DNA of 21,486 bases from Actinomycetota bacterium. GTDB taxonomy: Bacteria > Actinomycetota > Thermoleophilia > Gaiellales > Gaiellaceae. The notes under the pieces are model-generated. The model had not been told where the DNA came from, ran no database searches, and was given only the letters and a program-made list of their open reading frames with translations. The DNA lies in NCBI GenBank assembly GCA_005884155.1, contig VAXD01000042.1:2867-24352 (forward strand), read 5' to 3'. Each line of letters begins with the position of its first letter. Within the stretch, counting starts at the first letter, position 1. Of this stretch, positions 6,956-12,550 are shown one piece after another. The position numbers and the translations under genes were made by a program.

Positions 6956-7422
6956 GCCACATCTACTGCCCAGAGTGCGGCTTCCAGAACCCGGAGGCCT
7001 CGAACTACTGCTCACGCTGCGGCGCGCTGCTCGTCACGGAGGAGCCGGGCACGGAGACGACGGTGAGCTACACGCCGGACGACGTCGCCGAGGAGGAGGC
7101 GGTCAGCCTCGAGGACCTCGGGACCGAAGGGCCGGCGTTGGTCGTGCGGTCGGGCGGCGGCCGGGCCGGCGAGCACTTCATTCCGCAGGGCGAGCGCACC
7201 ACGATCGGGCGCTCACCGGAGTGCGACATCTTCCTCGACGACGTGACCGTCTCGCGGAAGCACGCCGTCCTCGCCGCGCGGGAAGGCGGCCTCTACATCG
7301 AGGACGAGGGGAGCCTCAACGGCACCTTCCTGAACCGGAAGCGGATCGACTCGGCGACCCGGCTCGAGAACGGCGACGAGCTCCAGGTCGGCAAGTACAA
7401 GCTCACGTTCCTGCAGAAATGA
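6952..7422 (+). CDS. GarA/OdhI-like FHA protein with N-terminal zinc ribbon
   Basis: A 156-residue protein. Residues 6-23 hold CPEC...CSRC, a zinc ribbon. Residues 34-38 read TETTV, matching the ETT phospho-acceptor motif of GarA/OdhI. Residues about 62-155 are an FHA domain with TIGRSPECDIFLDD, VSRKHA and SLNGTFLN, followed by NGDELQVGKYKLTF. In mycobacteria and corynebacteria GarA/OdhI controls 2-oxoglutarate metabolism: unphosphorylated it inhibits 2-oxoglutarate dehydrogenase, and phosphorylation by Ser/Thr kinases turns it into a self-bound form. The zinc ribbon replaces the usual short N-terminal tail. The ATG overlaps the upstream stop, and its own stop overlaps ATG of the MerR gene. 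The order garA then an ftsR-like gene is the same in Mycobacterium and Corynebacterium, which supports the assignment. Confidence 0.85.
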   Translation: MSHIYCPECGFQNPEASNYCSRCGALLVTEEPGTETTVSYTPDDVAEEEAVSLEDLGTEGPALVVRSGGGRAGEHFIPQGERTTIGRSPECDIFLDDVTVSRKHAVLAAREGGLYIEDEGSLNGTFLNRKRIDSATRLENGDELQVGKYKLTFLQK

Positions 7423-8123
7423 CGACCGCGCCTGCATCCGACCGACAGGAGCAGCGGCGGCTGCTCACGATCGGCGCGGTCTGCCGTGCGCTGCAAACCG
7501 AGTTCCCCGACATCTCGATCTCGAAGATCCGCTACCTCGAGGACCAGGGCCTGCTCGCGCCGCGCAGGACGCAGAGCGGCTACCGGCTCTTCGGCGAGGA
7601 CGACGTCGAGCGGCTCGAGACGATCCTGCGGCTCCAGCGCGACGAGTTCCTGCCGTTGCGCGTGATCCGGCAAGAACTGGCCTCGCCGTCGGGAGCCGGG
7701 AAGGAGCGCCGCCGCCAGCGGGCGGCCGGGCTGGCCGAGCCGGACGACGAGCTGAACCTCTCCCAGCTGTGCGAGCGGGCCGCGATCACGCCCGAGCTTG
7801 CGCGCGACCTCGAGGAGTACGGGCTGCTCCATCCGCGCCGCGAGGGCAGCGAGAAGCTCTACCAGGCGACCGACGTCGACATCGCGGTCGCCTGCGCGAA
7901 GCTCTCTCGCTACGGGATCTCGGCGCGGCACCTGCGCACCTTTCGAACGGCCGCCGACCGCGAGGCCGGCCTCCTGCACCAGCTGCTCGCGCCGGCGCTG
8001 CGCTCGCGGAACCCCGAGCGGCGCGAAGGCGGCATCCAGCAGCTCGAGACGCTCGCGGAGCTGGCGCAGGAGCTCTCACAGTTGCTCTTTTGGCGCGACC
8101 TGCGGCAGCTCGCCTCGGGATAG
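7419..8123 (+). CDS. MerR-family regulator, FtsR-like
   Basis: A 234-residue protein with two MerR-like winged helix modules. The first, residues about 14-88, contains TIGAVCRAL, SISKIRYLEDQGLLAPRRT and SGYRLFGEDDVERL. The second, about 112-165, contains LSQLCERAAITPELARDLEE and YGLL, a layout like Rv1828/FtsR. A helical C-terminal part follows, with no metal-binding cysteines. In Corynebacterium FtsR activates ftsZ; a similar role in growth or division control here is inference. The ATG overlaps the TGA of the GarA-like gene (ATGA). Next to it apt begins two bases after its stop, so the three genes form one unit. Confidence 0.85.
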   Translation: MTTAPASDRQEQRRLLTIGAVCRALQTEFPDISISKIRYLEDQGLLAPRRTQSGYRLFGEDDVERLETILRLQRDEFLPLRVIRQELASPSGAGKERRRQRAAGLAEPDDELNLSQLCERAAITPELARDLEEYGLLHPRREGSEKLYQATDVDIAVACAKLSRYGISARHLRTFRTAADREAGLLHQLLAPALRSRNPERREGGIQQLETLAELAQELSQLLFWRDLRQLASG

Positions 8124-8125
8124 GC

Positions 8126-8644
8126 GTGTCCGAGACGCTGAAAGCCAAGATCCGGGACATCCCGGACTTTCCCGAGCAGGGAATCGTCTTCAAGGACATC
8201 ATGCCGCTGCTCGCGGACCCAGCGACGCTGCGGGAAACGGTCGATTTGCTGGCGGAATGGATCGAGCCGCGCAAGCCGGATGTGATCCTCGGCGCAGAGG
8301 CTCGCGGGTTCATCCTCGGAGCGGCGCTCGCGTACAAGCTCGGCTGCGGCTTCGTGGCCGCGCGGCGACCCGGGAAACTGCCCTGGAAGACCGTGAGCGC
8401 CACGTACGCGCTCGAATACGGCGAAAACAGCCTGGAGCTCCACTCCGACGCGATCGAGCACGGACAGCGCGTCCTGGTGCACGACGACGTCCTGGCTACC
8501 GGTGGCACCGCCGGCGCGATCTGCAACCTCTCGGAGCAGCTCGGCGGCCAGATCGTCGGTGTGGCCTTTGTGATCGAGCTCACGTTCCTCGAGGGCCGCA
8601 AGCAGCTCGGCGACTACGAGGTGCACTCGCTCATCGAGTACTAG
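8126..8644 (+). CDS. apt: Adenine phosphoribosyltransferase
   Basis: Converts adenine and PRPP to AMP and pyrophosphate in purine salvage, in the cytoplasm. The 172-residue product begins with SETLKAKIRDIPDFPEQGIV and has FKDIMPLLAD, LGAEARGFILGAALAYKLG, RRPGKLPWKT and the PRPP loop VLVHDDVLATGGTAGA at about 116-131, all usual for Apt. Length is normal. The GTG start lies two bases after the ftsR-like stop; no strong ribosome-binding site is seen, so coupling is likely. Purine salvage beside growth regulators may be just operon packing. Confidence 0.95.
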   Translation: MSETLKAKIRDIPDFPEQGIVFKDIMPLLADPATLRETVDLLAEWIEPRKPDVILGAEARGFILGAALAYKLGCGFVAARRPGKLPWKTVSATYALEYGENSLELHSDAIEHGQRVLVHDDVLATGGTAGAICNLSEQLGGQIVGVAFVIELTFLEGRKQLGDYEVHSLIEY

Positions 8645-8679
8645 CCTTTAGCGTCCGATCCGCCGATTAAAAGGGGGCC

Positions 8680-9282
8680 ATGTACGACGCCTTGACGACG
8701 CGATACGCGTTTTCGTGCCCCGACCGGGGGCAGGCGCGGGTCGCGCTCTCGTCCTTCCGGCGAATCGAGCAGCTGCCAGGGGCGACGCATCCGGCCGTCT
8801 TCGAAGTCGACTTCGACTGCGGCTGCGGCGACCGCCATCCCGGGCTCGTCACCCACGACGAGCTCGACTGGGCGCCACTCGGCCTCGCCGAGGGCGTGTT
8901 CCTGAACCTGATGACCTCGCAGCTCGATGCGGTCGAGGACGAGCTCGCCGACCTGGCCGCGCGGCGGATTGGAGCGGGGGAGTGGCCCTGGAGCTTCTTC
9001 TGTTACCCAGAGGAGCGGCCGCGGCCGATCTTCCCGTCCTCGTTCTTCCTGCTCGCGCCCGCCCAGGACCGCGAGGCGGTCGGGATCGCAGTGCGCTGCC
9101 CGGTCTGCGGAAGCGTGTCGGTGAACCTGGTCTCGGCCGCGCACGTGGACGTGCCCTTCCACAACGACGCGCAGATCTGGATCGTCGAGCACGTCTTCCA
9201 GGCGGACGCGGAGCGGGCTCTCGAGGAGTTCGCAGCCGAGCTGTATTCCGCCCGTTTCGACGCCCGCCGCCTGTCGCTGTAA
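8680..9282 (+). CDS. Hypothetical protein with two cysteine pairs
   Basis: A 200-residue soluble protein starting at ATG with AAAGGGGG immediately upstream. Cys47-x-Cys49 (FDCGCG) and Cys140-x2-Cys143 (VRCPVCG) could together bind one zinc; Cys13 is extra. The first 45 residues and the last 60 look like mixed alpha/beta sequence, and the C-terminus is helical (ADAERALEEFAAELYSARF). No membrane segment or catalytic motif is visible, and I do not recognise the family. It follows apt by 35 bp and could belong to the same transcript. Confidence 0.8.
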   Translation: MYDALTTRYAFSCPDRGQARVALSSFRRIEQLPGATHPAVFEVDFDCGCGDRHPGLVTHDELDWAPLGLAEGVFLNLMTSQLDAVEDELADLAARRIGAGEWPWSFFCYPEERPRPIFPSSFFLLAPAQDREAVGIAVRCPVCGSVSVNLVSAAHVDVPFHNDAQIWIVEHVFQADAERALEEFAAELYSARFDARRLSL

Positions 9283-9335
9283 GAGCTGGATTGCGGTTTC
9301 GGCGGGCGGGGTAAGACCGGCCCGGAGGTGGTTGC

Positions 9336-9893
9336 ATGCACGATCTGACACGTGGCGTAGTGACGTTGCTCGGCGTTGGCGTAGCCGGGTTCCTGATCTG
9401 GATCGCTACGCAGATCAACGACAGCTCCACCGGGGGCTACTGGGCGGTGTACGGAATCGTCGCGGCTGCGGGCCTGACGATGGCCCTGACGCAGCTGCTC
9501 GGCGGCTGGACGAAGGGGGGCATGCCGAGGCTTTCGGCCAACGTCTTCCTGCTGGCCTTCATCCCGACGCTGATCGCGGCCGGGTGGGTCGTGGTGGCCC
9601 ATCAGCCGCACCCGAACTGGGCTCGGAACCACGTCATGAGCTGGTCGGGGGACATCGGGATCGTCGGCCTGGTGCACGACCTGGCCGAGTACGTTTCCGT
9701 GCTGGCGTTCGGCATCGGCCTCGTGTTCGGCTACTCGTTCGACACGTCCGGGCCCGCGACGCAGCGGCCGGTCGGCCGTCGCCGCGCGGTCGCAGACGAG
9801 ACCCCGGCGGCCGTTGACGAGACCGTCTACACGCGCGATCGCACCGCGGACGGCACGCCCGTCTCGCGCGACCGCCAACCGGTCCGGAGCTAG
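9336..9893 (+). CDS. Four-helix membrane protein, unknown function
   Basis: 185 residues with hydrophobic segments at about 7-26, 36-56, 69-88 and 108-134, then a 50-residue hydrophilic tail rich in Arg, Asp, Glu and Thr (ADETPAAVDETVYTRDRTAD). The start ATG has CGGAGGTGG four bases upstream. Between helices 3 and 4 lies HQPHPNWARNH with several His and Trp; a second His sits in VGLVHDLAEYV. Histidines near membrane faces could bind metal or haem, but that is only a possibility. The tail has threonines that could be phosphorylated. Family not recognised. Confidence 0.8.
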   Translation: MHDLTRGVVTLLGVGVAGFLIWIATQINDSSTGGYWAVYGIVAAAGLTMALTQLLGGWTKGGMPRLSANVFLLAFIPTLIAAGWVVVAHQPHPNWARNHVMSWSGDIGIVGLVHDLAEYVSVLAFGIGLVFGYSFDTSGPATQRPVGRRRAVADETPAAVDETVYTRDRTADGTPVSRDRQPVRS

Positions 9894-9908
9894 CTCACAC
9901 AACCCAGT

Positions 9909-9946
9909 CCCGCTTCTTCTCTCCCTCCGGGGAGGGATGAAGCGGG
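9909..9946 (+). repeat. Imperfect long hairpin downstream of the membrane protein
   Basis: Outer arms CCCGCTTC (9909-9916) and GAAGCGGG (9939-9946) enclose inner arms CCCTCC and GGAGGG (9923-9928, 9931-9936). No T-run follows on the plus strand, so it is at best a Rho-assisted or RNA-protecting structure at the 3' end of the transcript. Confidence 0.55.
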
Positions 9947-9973
9947 CTGGAGCATCAGGCCGATAGCGGCGAT

Positions 9974-10171
9974 ATGAGCGCCGCTGCGTACAGCCGCGAT
10001 TCCCGTGCCGTCGAGCTCCTCCTTGCGCACTGCGCGGCGTTCAGCGCGGCCTCGGAGCCGCACTCGCGCCGGCCGGTGTTCGACCGCCTGCGCGACATCC
10101 TCGGCGCAGACCTGACGCGCATGCTGATCTTCGGGCTGACCGGAGCTCAGCGAGCGCGGCGACCGCTCTGA
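9974..10171 (+). CDS. Possible small protein
   Basis: A 65-codon ORF from ATG. The product begins MSAAAYSRDSRAVELLLAHC and ends in a basic helix-like stretch (RPVFDRLRDILGADLTRMLI). The sequence looks protein-like rather than Arg/Pro noise, but there is no clear ribosome-binding site and the last 25 bp overlap the convergent gene at 10147. It could be real or spurious; no family recognised. Confidence 0.4.
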   Translation: MSAAAYSRDSRAVELLLAHCAAFSAASEPHSRRPVFDRLRDILGADLTRMLIFGLTGAQRARRPL

Positions 10172-10365
10172 CGGGCCGGCTCGTCGCCGCCGTACGCGCG
10201 CACGTAAACGAAGATCCCGAAGCCCGCCACTGCACCGACGATGAAAGAGGTCGCGCTGGAGATGCCTACGGCCGCCATCCCGAGCCAGATGAGCACGCCG
10301 AAGAACAGGCCCCAGAGGAAGGCGGTGGTCCCCTGCGAGAAGGAGGGAGGGCGGAGGTGCGCCAC
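10147..10365 (-). CDS. Small two-helix membrane protein
   Basis: 72 residues from GTG (10365-10363), giving AHLRPPSFSQGTTAFLWGLF at the N-terminus. Two hydrophobic segments lie at about 14-36 and 39-61 with a short turn between, and a basic tail (ARQSGRRAR) follows. There is no Shine-Dalgarno sequence; TAGGGT lies eight bases upstream, fitting a leaderless or nearly leaderless mRNA. The frame stays open upstream for another 135 codons, but that part covers the DnaA boxes and RNA region and reads as non-coding. Function unknown. Confidence 0.65.
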   Translation of the reverse strand: MAHLRPPSFSQGTTAFLWGLFFGVLIWLGMAAVGISSATSFIVGAVAGFGIFVYVRAYGGDEPARQSGRRAR

Positions 10366-10373
10366 GGGGCGAA

Positions 10374-10379
10374 ACCCTA
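10374..10379 (-). promoter_or_regulatory. -10 element of the small membrane protein gene
   Basis: On the minus strand the hexamer is TAGGGT, eight bases before GTG 10365. It supports the chosen start and a very short or absent 5' leader. No -35 box is clear. Confidence 0.4.
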
Positions 10380-10399
10380 CCGCCGCGGCGCGGTCGGCG

Positions 10400-10440
10400 T
10401 TATCCACATGTTGCACGCTCTGCTGTGGAAATGTGGAAAA
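10400..10440. promoter_or_regulatory. DnaA-box cluster (one perfect, two near matches)
   Basis: TTATCCACA at 10400-10408 is an exact DnaA box. On the other strand, TGTGGAAAT (10424-10432) and TGTGGAAAA (10432-10440) match TGTGGATAA at 7 and 8 of 9 positions and form a tandem TGTGGAAA repeat. The following stretch to about 10460 is locally AT-rich. The cluster lies between the divergent genes at 10365 and 10746, which suggests DnaA-responsive control. No dnaA, dnaN or other origin gene is in view. Confidence 0.6.
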
Positions 10441-10448
10441 TTGAATTT

Positions 10449-10461
10449 CCGCAAATTGCGG
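10449..10461. promoter_or_regulatory. 13-bp dyad, possible operator
   Basis: CCGCAA-A-TTGCGG is a perfect inverted repeat, lying nine bases after the DnaA-like boxes and 22 bp upstream of the -35 of the putative small RNA. Such short perfect dyads usually bind a dimeric regulator; which one is unknown. Confidence 0.45.
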
Positions 10462-10482
10462 GAACGACGTGTTTCCGACCCC

Positions 10483-10511
10483 TTGCGAGGCCCCGGCAAA
10501 CGCCCTAGATT
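10483..10511 (+). promoter_or_regulatory. Promoter of putative small RNA
   Basis: TTGCGA (10483-10488), a 17-bp spacer and TAGATT (10506-10511) predict a start near 10518, just before the first base of the closing stem at 10521. The inverted repeat GCAAACG (10496-10502) / CGTTTGC (10514-10520) brackets the -10 box. Confidence 0.55.
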
Positions 10512-10520
10512 CCCGTTTGC
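10496..10520. promoter_or_regulatory. Inverted repeat bracketing a -10 box
   Basis: Seven-base arms GCAAACG and CGTTTGC are separated by 11 bp that contain the -10 hexamer TAGATT. A dimeric repressor bound here would block the promoter. The regulator is not identified. Confidence 0.45.
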
Positions 10521-10629
10521 GCCGAGCACGGGGCCCGAGTAGGTCGAAGCCGAACTCGAGGACTGTACCCGCAAGGGGAAAGTCAACGAGAGCGGTGGAC
10601 GAAAGGGAAACCGGCTCGGCGAATTTTTT
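10518..10629 (+). ncRNA. Putative structured small RNA or leader ending in T6
   Basis: A plausible fold has a closing stem GCCGAGC (10521-10527) with GCTCGGC (10614-10620), extended past a bulged A by CGG (10529-10531) with CCG (10611-10613). Inside are two hairpins. One has CGAGT/ACTCG (10536-10540, 10554-10558), an AGG bulge, then TCG/CGA and loop AAGC. The other has GACT/AGTC (10561-10564, 10581-10584), then CCC/GGG around a GCAA tetraloop. A purine-rich strand (10585-10610) completes the junction. Three bases after the closing stem come six T (10624-10629), so the stem can act as terminator. A promoter lies at the correct distance upstream. No known riboswitch or housekeeping RNA was recognised. 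It could be an independent small RNA or an attenuated leader of the sigma gene. Confidence 0.5.
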
Positions 10630-10650
10630 GGTCCCCGACGGGGTAGGGTT

Positions 10651-10671
10651 CGTCCGACCGGGGGCCGGACG
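10651..10671 (+). repeat. Short inverted repeat upstream of sigma gene
   Basis: CGTCCG (10651-10656) and CGGACG (10666-10671) flank a nine-base spacer. It lies 15 bp before a TTGACA box and could be an operator or a hairpin in a longer leader. Confidence 0.35.
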
Positions 10672-10685
10672 ATTCGCAGTCGAAC

Positions 10686-10714
10686 TTGACATAACACCGG
10701 TTACCGTGCATTCA
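10686..10714 (+). promoter_or_regulatory. Possible promoter of the sigma factor gene
   Basis: TTGACA at 10686-10691 is a consensus -35 box, but the hexamer 17 bp downstream (CATTCA) is a weak -10. The 9-bp dyad CGGTTACCG (10698-10706) sits in the spacer and could bind a regulator. Confidence 0.35.
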
Positions 10715-10745
10715 GGAGGAATTGCGCTCAGAGGGGGTTTACGAG

Positions 10746-11840
10746 ATGCTCGGCGGTGAAAGGACGGCATCAGTCGGGATGACGGCAGTCGAGATCGACA
10801 ACATCCTGGCGACCCCCGAGTTGGCTGAGCTGGTGGAAGCGGCCGAGCAGACGGGTTCGCTGCGCTACGCCGACCTCGCAGAGGTGCTGGAGCTGCTGCA
10901 TCTCGACGCCCTCGAGACCGACGCGGTCTACCGCGGGCTCGAGCAGAAGGGGCTCGAGATCGTCGAACCGCAGCAGGAGCCGCCGGCGCCTCCGCCGCCG
11001 CCGCAGCCGGTTGCCCACGAGACGACGACGGACGCGCTGCAGCTCTTCCTGCGCGACGCCGGCCGCCATCCGCTGCTGACCGCCGCCCAGGAGGTCGAGC
11101 TCGCGAAACGGATCGAGCGCGGCGATGCCCAGGCGAAGCAGACGATGATCCAGTCGAACCTGCGCCTGGTCGTCTCGATCGCGAAGAACTACCGGAACCA
11201 GGGCCTGCCGTTCCTGGACTTGATCCAGGAAGGCACGCTCGGCCTGATCCGCGCCGTCGAGAAGTTCGACTGGCGCCGCGGCTACAAGTTTTCGACCTAC
11301 GCGACGTGGTGGATCCGCCAGGCGGTCGCGCGGGCGCTGGCCGACAAGGCCCGCACGATCCGGATGCCCGTCCACATCGTCGGGCGGATGCAGAAGCTGA
11401 ACCGTGCGGAGCGCACGCTCTGGACGCAGCTCGGCCGCGAGCCGACGCTCGAGGAGATCGCAGAGGAGGCGAACCTGCCGATCGCGCAGGCGCACGAGGT
11501 CAAGGCTGCGGCGCGCGCGTCGACGAGCCTCGACCAGCCGGTCGGCGATACCGAGGACGCGGTCTTCGGGGACTTCGTCGCCGGCGAGGGGCCGCTTCCG
11601 GACGAGCAGGTCGAAGTCTCCCTGCGCTGCCAGGCGCTCGCCGAGGCCCTCGCGGCGCTCTCGGAACGCGAGCGAAAGGTTCTGATCCTGCGTTACGGGC
11701 TCGACGACTCCGAGCCGAAGACGCTCGAGGAGATCGGCCGCCGGCTCGGCTTGACGCGCGAGCGCGTGCGCCAGATCGAGACAGAGGCGCTCAAGCGCCT
11801 CGCGCGGCTGCGCGAGATGGAATCGGACGCGCGCTCCTGA
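10746..11840 (+). CDS. RpoD-family sigma-70 factor (first copy)
   Basis: A 364-residue primary-type sigma factor that directs RNA polymerase to promoters. A variable N-terminal part (to about residue 95) includes a Pro-rich linker. It is followed by region 1.2 (LQLFLRDAGRHPLLTAAQEV), region 2 (NLRLVVSIAKNYRNQGLPFL, DLIQEGTLGLIRAVEKFDW, YKFSTYATWWIRQAVARALA), region 3 (TIRMPVHIVGRMQKLNR) and region 4 with LSERERKVLILRYGL and the HTH TLEEIGRRLGLTRERVRQIE. ATG 10746 has GAGGGGG eight bases upstream. A TTG at 10722, two bases after AGGAGGA, is a less likely start. Its last 50 bp overlap the convergent PHP gene. A second paralogue sits at 12551. Which of the two is the housekeeping factor cannot be told here. 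Confidence 0.9.
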   Translation: MLGGERTASVGMTAVEIDNILATPELAELVEAAEQTGSLRYADLAEVLELLHLDALETDAVYRGLEQKGLEIVEPQQEPPAPPPPPQPVAHETTTDALQLFLRDAGRHPLLTAAQEVELAKRIERGDAQAKQTMIQSNLRLVVSIAKNYRNQGLPFLDLIQEGTLGLIRAVEKFDWRRGYKFSTYATWWIRQAVARALADKARTIRMPVHIVGRMQKLNRAERTLWTQLGREPTLEEIAEEANLPIAQAHEVKAAARASTSLDQPVGDTEDAVFGDFVAGEGPLPDEQVEVSLRCQALAEALAALSERERKVLILRYGLDDSEPKTLEEIGRRLGLTRERVRQIETEALKRLARLREMESDARS

Positions 11841-12522
11841 TGGCGCTGCCGTCGAAGAGCGCCCACGCTGCCTCCTCCCCCACTCGCTCGCTGACCAGCT
11901 CGTAGGCGTCGTCCAGGCACGCCGGACGGGTCAGCCTGTGGCCGTCCGAGGCCACGATTTCCGCGTGCCCGAGCTCGATCAGCTCCCAGCCGATCGCCTC
12001 GGCCTCCTCCCCGTGGCGGCCGAGCAGGCTCGTCGCGTTCACCTGCAGCGGCCAGCCGCGCTCCACCAGGCGCGCGGGCAGCGCGGGGTCCGAGCGCACG
12101 GCCTCCGTTCGCTCGGGATGGGCGATCAGCGGGACCAGGCCGGCGGACTCGATGTGCTCGGCAACAGCCAGCAGCTCGTGGGGCGGCCCGAGGAACGGCA
12201 CCTCGACGAGCACGAGGTCGGTTGCCTCGAGCAGGTAGCGCTCCGGGCGTTCCCGCAGGAGCGACGGCATCGGCGTCAGCTCGTAGCCGAGCCTCAGCTC
12301 GAGCGGCACGCTCTCGCGGAGCTGCTCGAACGCCGCGCGGATCGCGTCCTCCCGCGCAGCCGTCAGCGGGAGCAGCGGAGAGACGTGTGGAGTCGCGTAC
12401 AGGACCTCGGTGCCCGTCCGCGCCGCCTGCTCGCAGAGCTCGAGCCCTTCCACGAGGTTCTGCGCGCCGTCGTCACCGGAGGGAACGACGTGCGAGTGGC
12501 AGTCGACGAACGCGTGCGTCAC
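11791..12522 (-). CDS. PHP-domain protein-tyrosine phosphatase (CpsB/YwqE-like)
   Basis: 243 residues from GTG. It is a PHP-type metal phosphatase of the CpsB/YwqE class, which in other bacteria removes phosphate from tyrosine kinases and related proteins that control polysaccharide export. Seen are DCHSHVVPSGDDGA (His9, His11, Asp17), YATPHV (His46), GYELTP (Glu81), LIAHPERTE (His135), NATSLLGRHGEEAEA and ASDGHR (Asp193, His195), so all expected metal ligands are in place. There is no partner kinase in view. The gene lies 28 bp after the minus-strand sigma gene and may share its transcript. It also has its own TACGGT -10 six bases before the GTG. Its 3' end overlaps the convergent sigma gene by 50 bp. 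Confidence 0.86.
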   Translation of the reverse strand: MTHAFVDCHSHVVPSGDDGAQNLVEGLELCEQAARTGTEVLYATPHVSPLLPLTAAREDAIRAAFEQLRESVPLELRLGYELTPMPSLLRERPERYLLEATDLVLVEVPFLGPPHELLAVAEHIESAGLVPLIAHPERTEAVRSDPALPARLVERGWPLQVNATSLLGRHGEEAEAIGWELIELGHAEIVASDGHRLTRPACLDDAYELVSERVGEEAAWALFDGSAIRSARPIPSRAAARGA

Positions 12523-12528
12523 TCCCCC

Positions 12529-12534
12529 ACCGTA
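12529..12534 (-). promoter_or_regulatory. -10 element for leaderless start of the PHP phosphatase
   Basis: On the minus strand TACGGT is followed by six bases (GGGGGA) and the start GTG 12522, so transcription would begin at the start codon. GGGGG is too close to the GTG to be a good Shine-Dalgarno site. Confidence 0.45.
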
Positions 12535-12550
12535 CCGACAGGCCGGGGTG

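Noticed and set aside
10400..10460. Replication origin
   Set aside because: Only one exact DnaA box and two partial ones, with no dnaA, dnaN, gyrB or rpmH gene in the window.
10518..10629. Cobalamin riboswitch, suggested by GGACTGTACCCGCAA
   Set aside because: The match is short. The element is only about 110 nt, lacks the B12-box (AGCCAGGAGACC-like) and is not next to a B12-related gene.
10651..10671. Second terminator upstream of the sigma gene
   Set aside because: The hairpin is short and no T-run follows.
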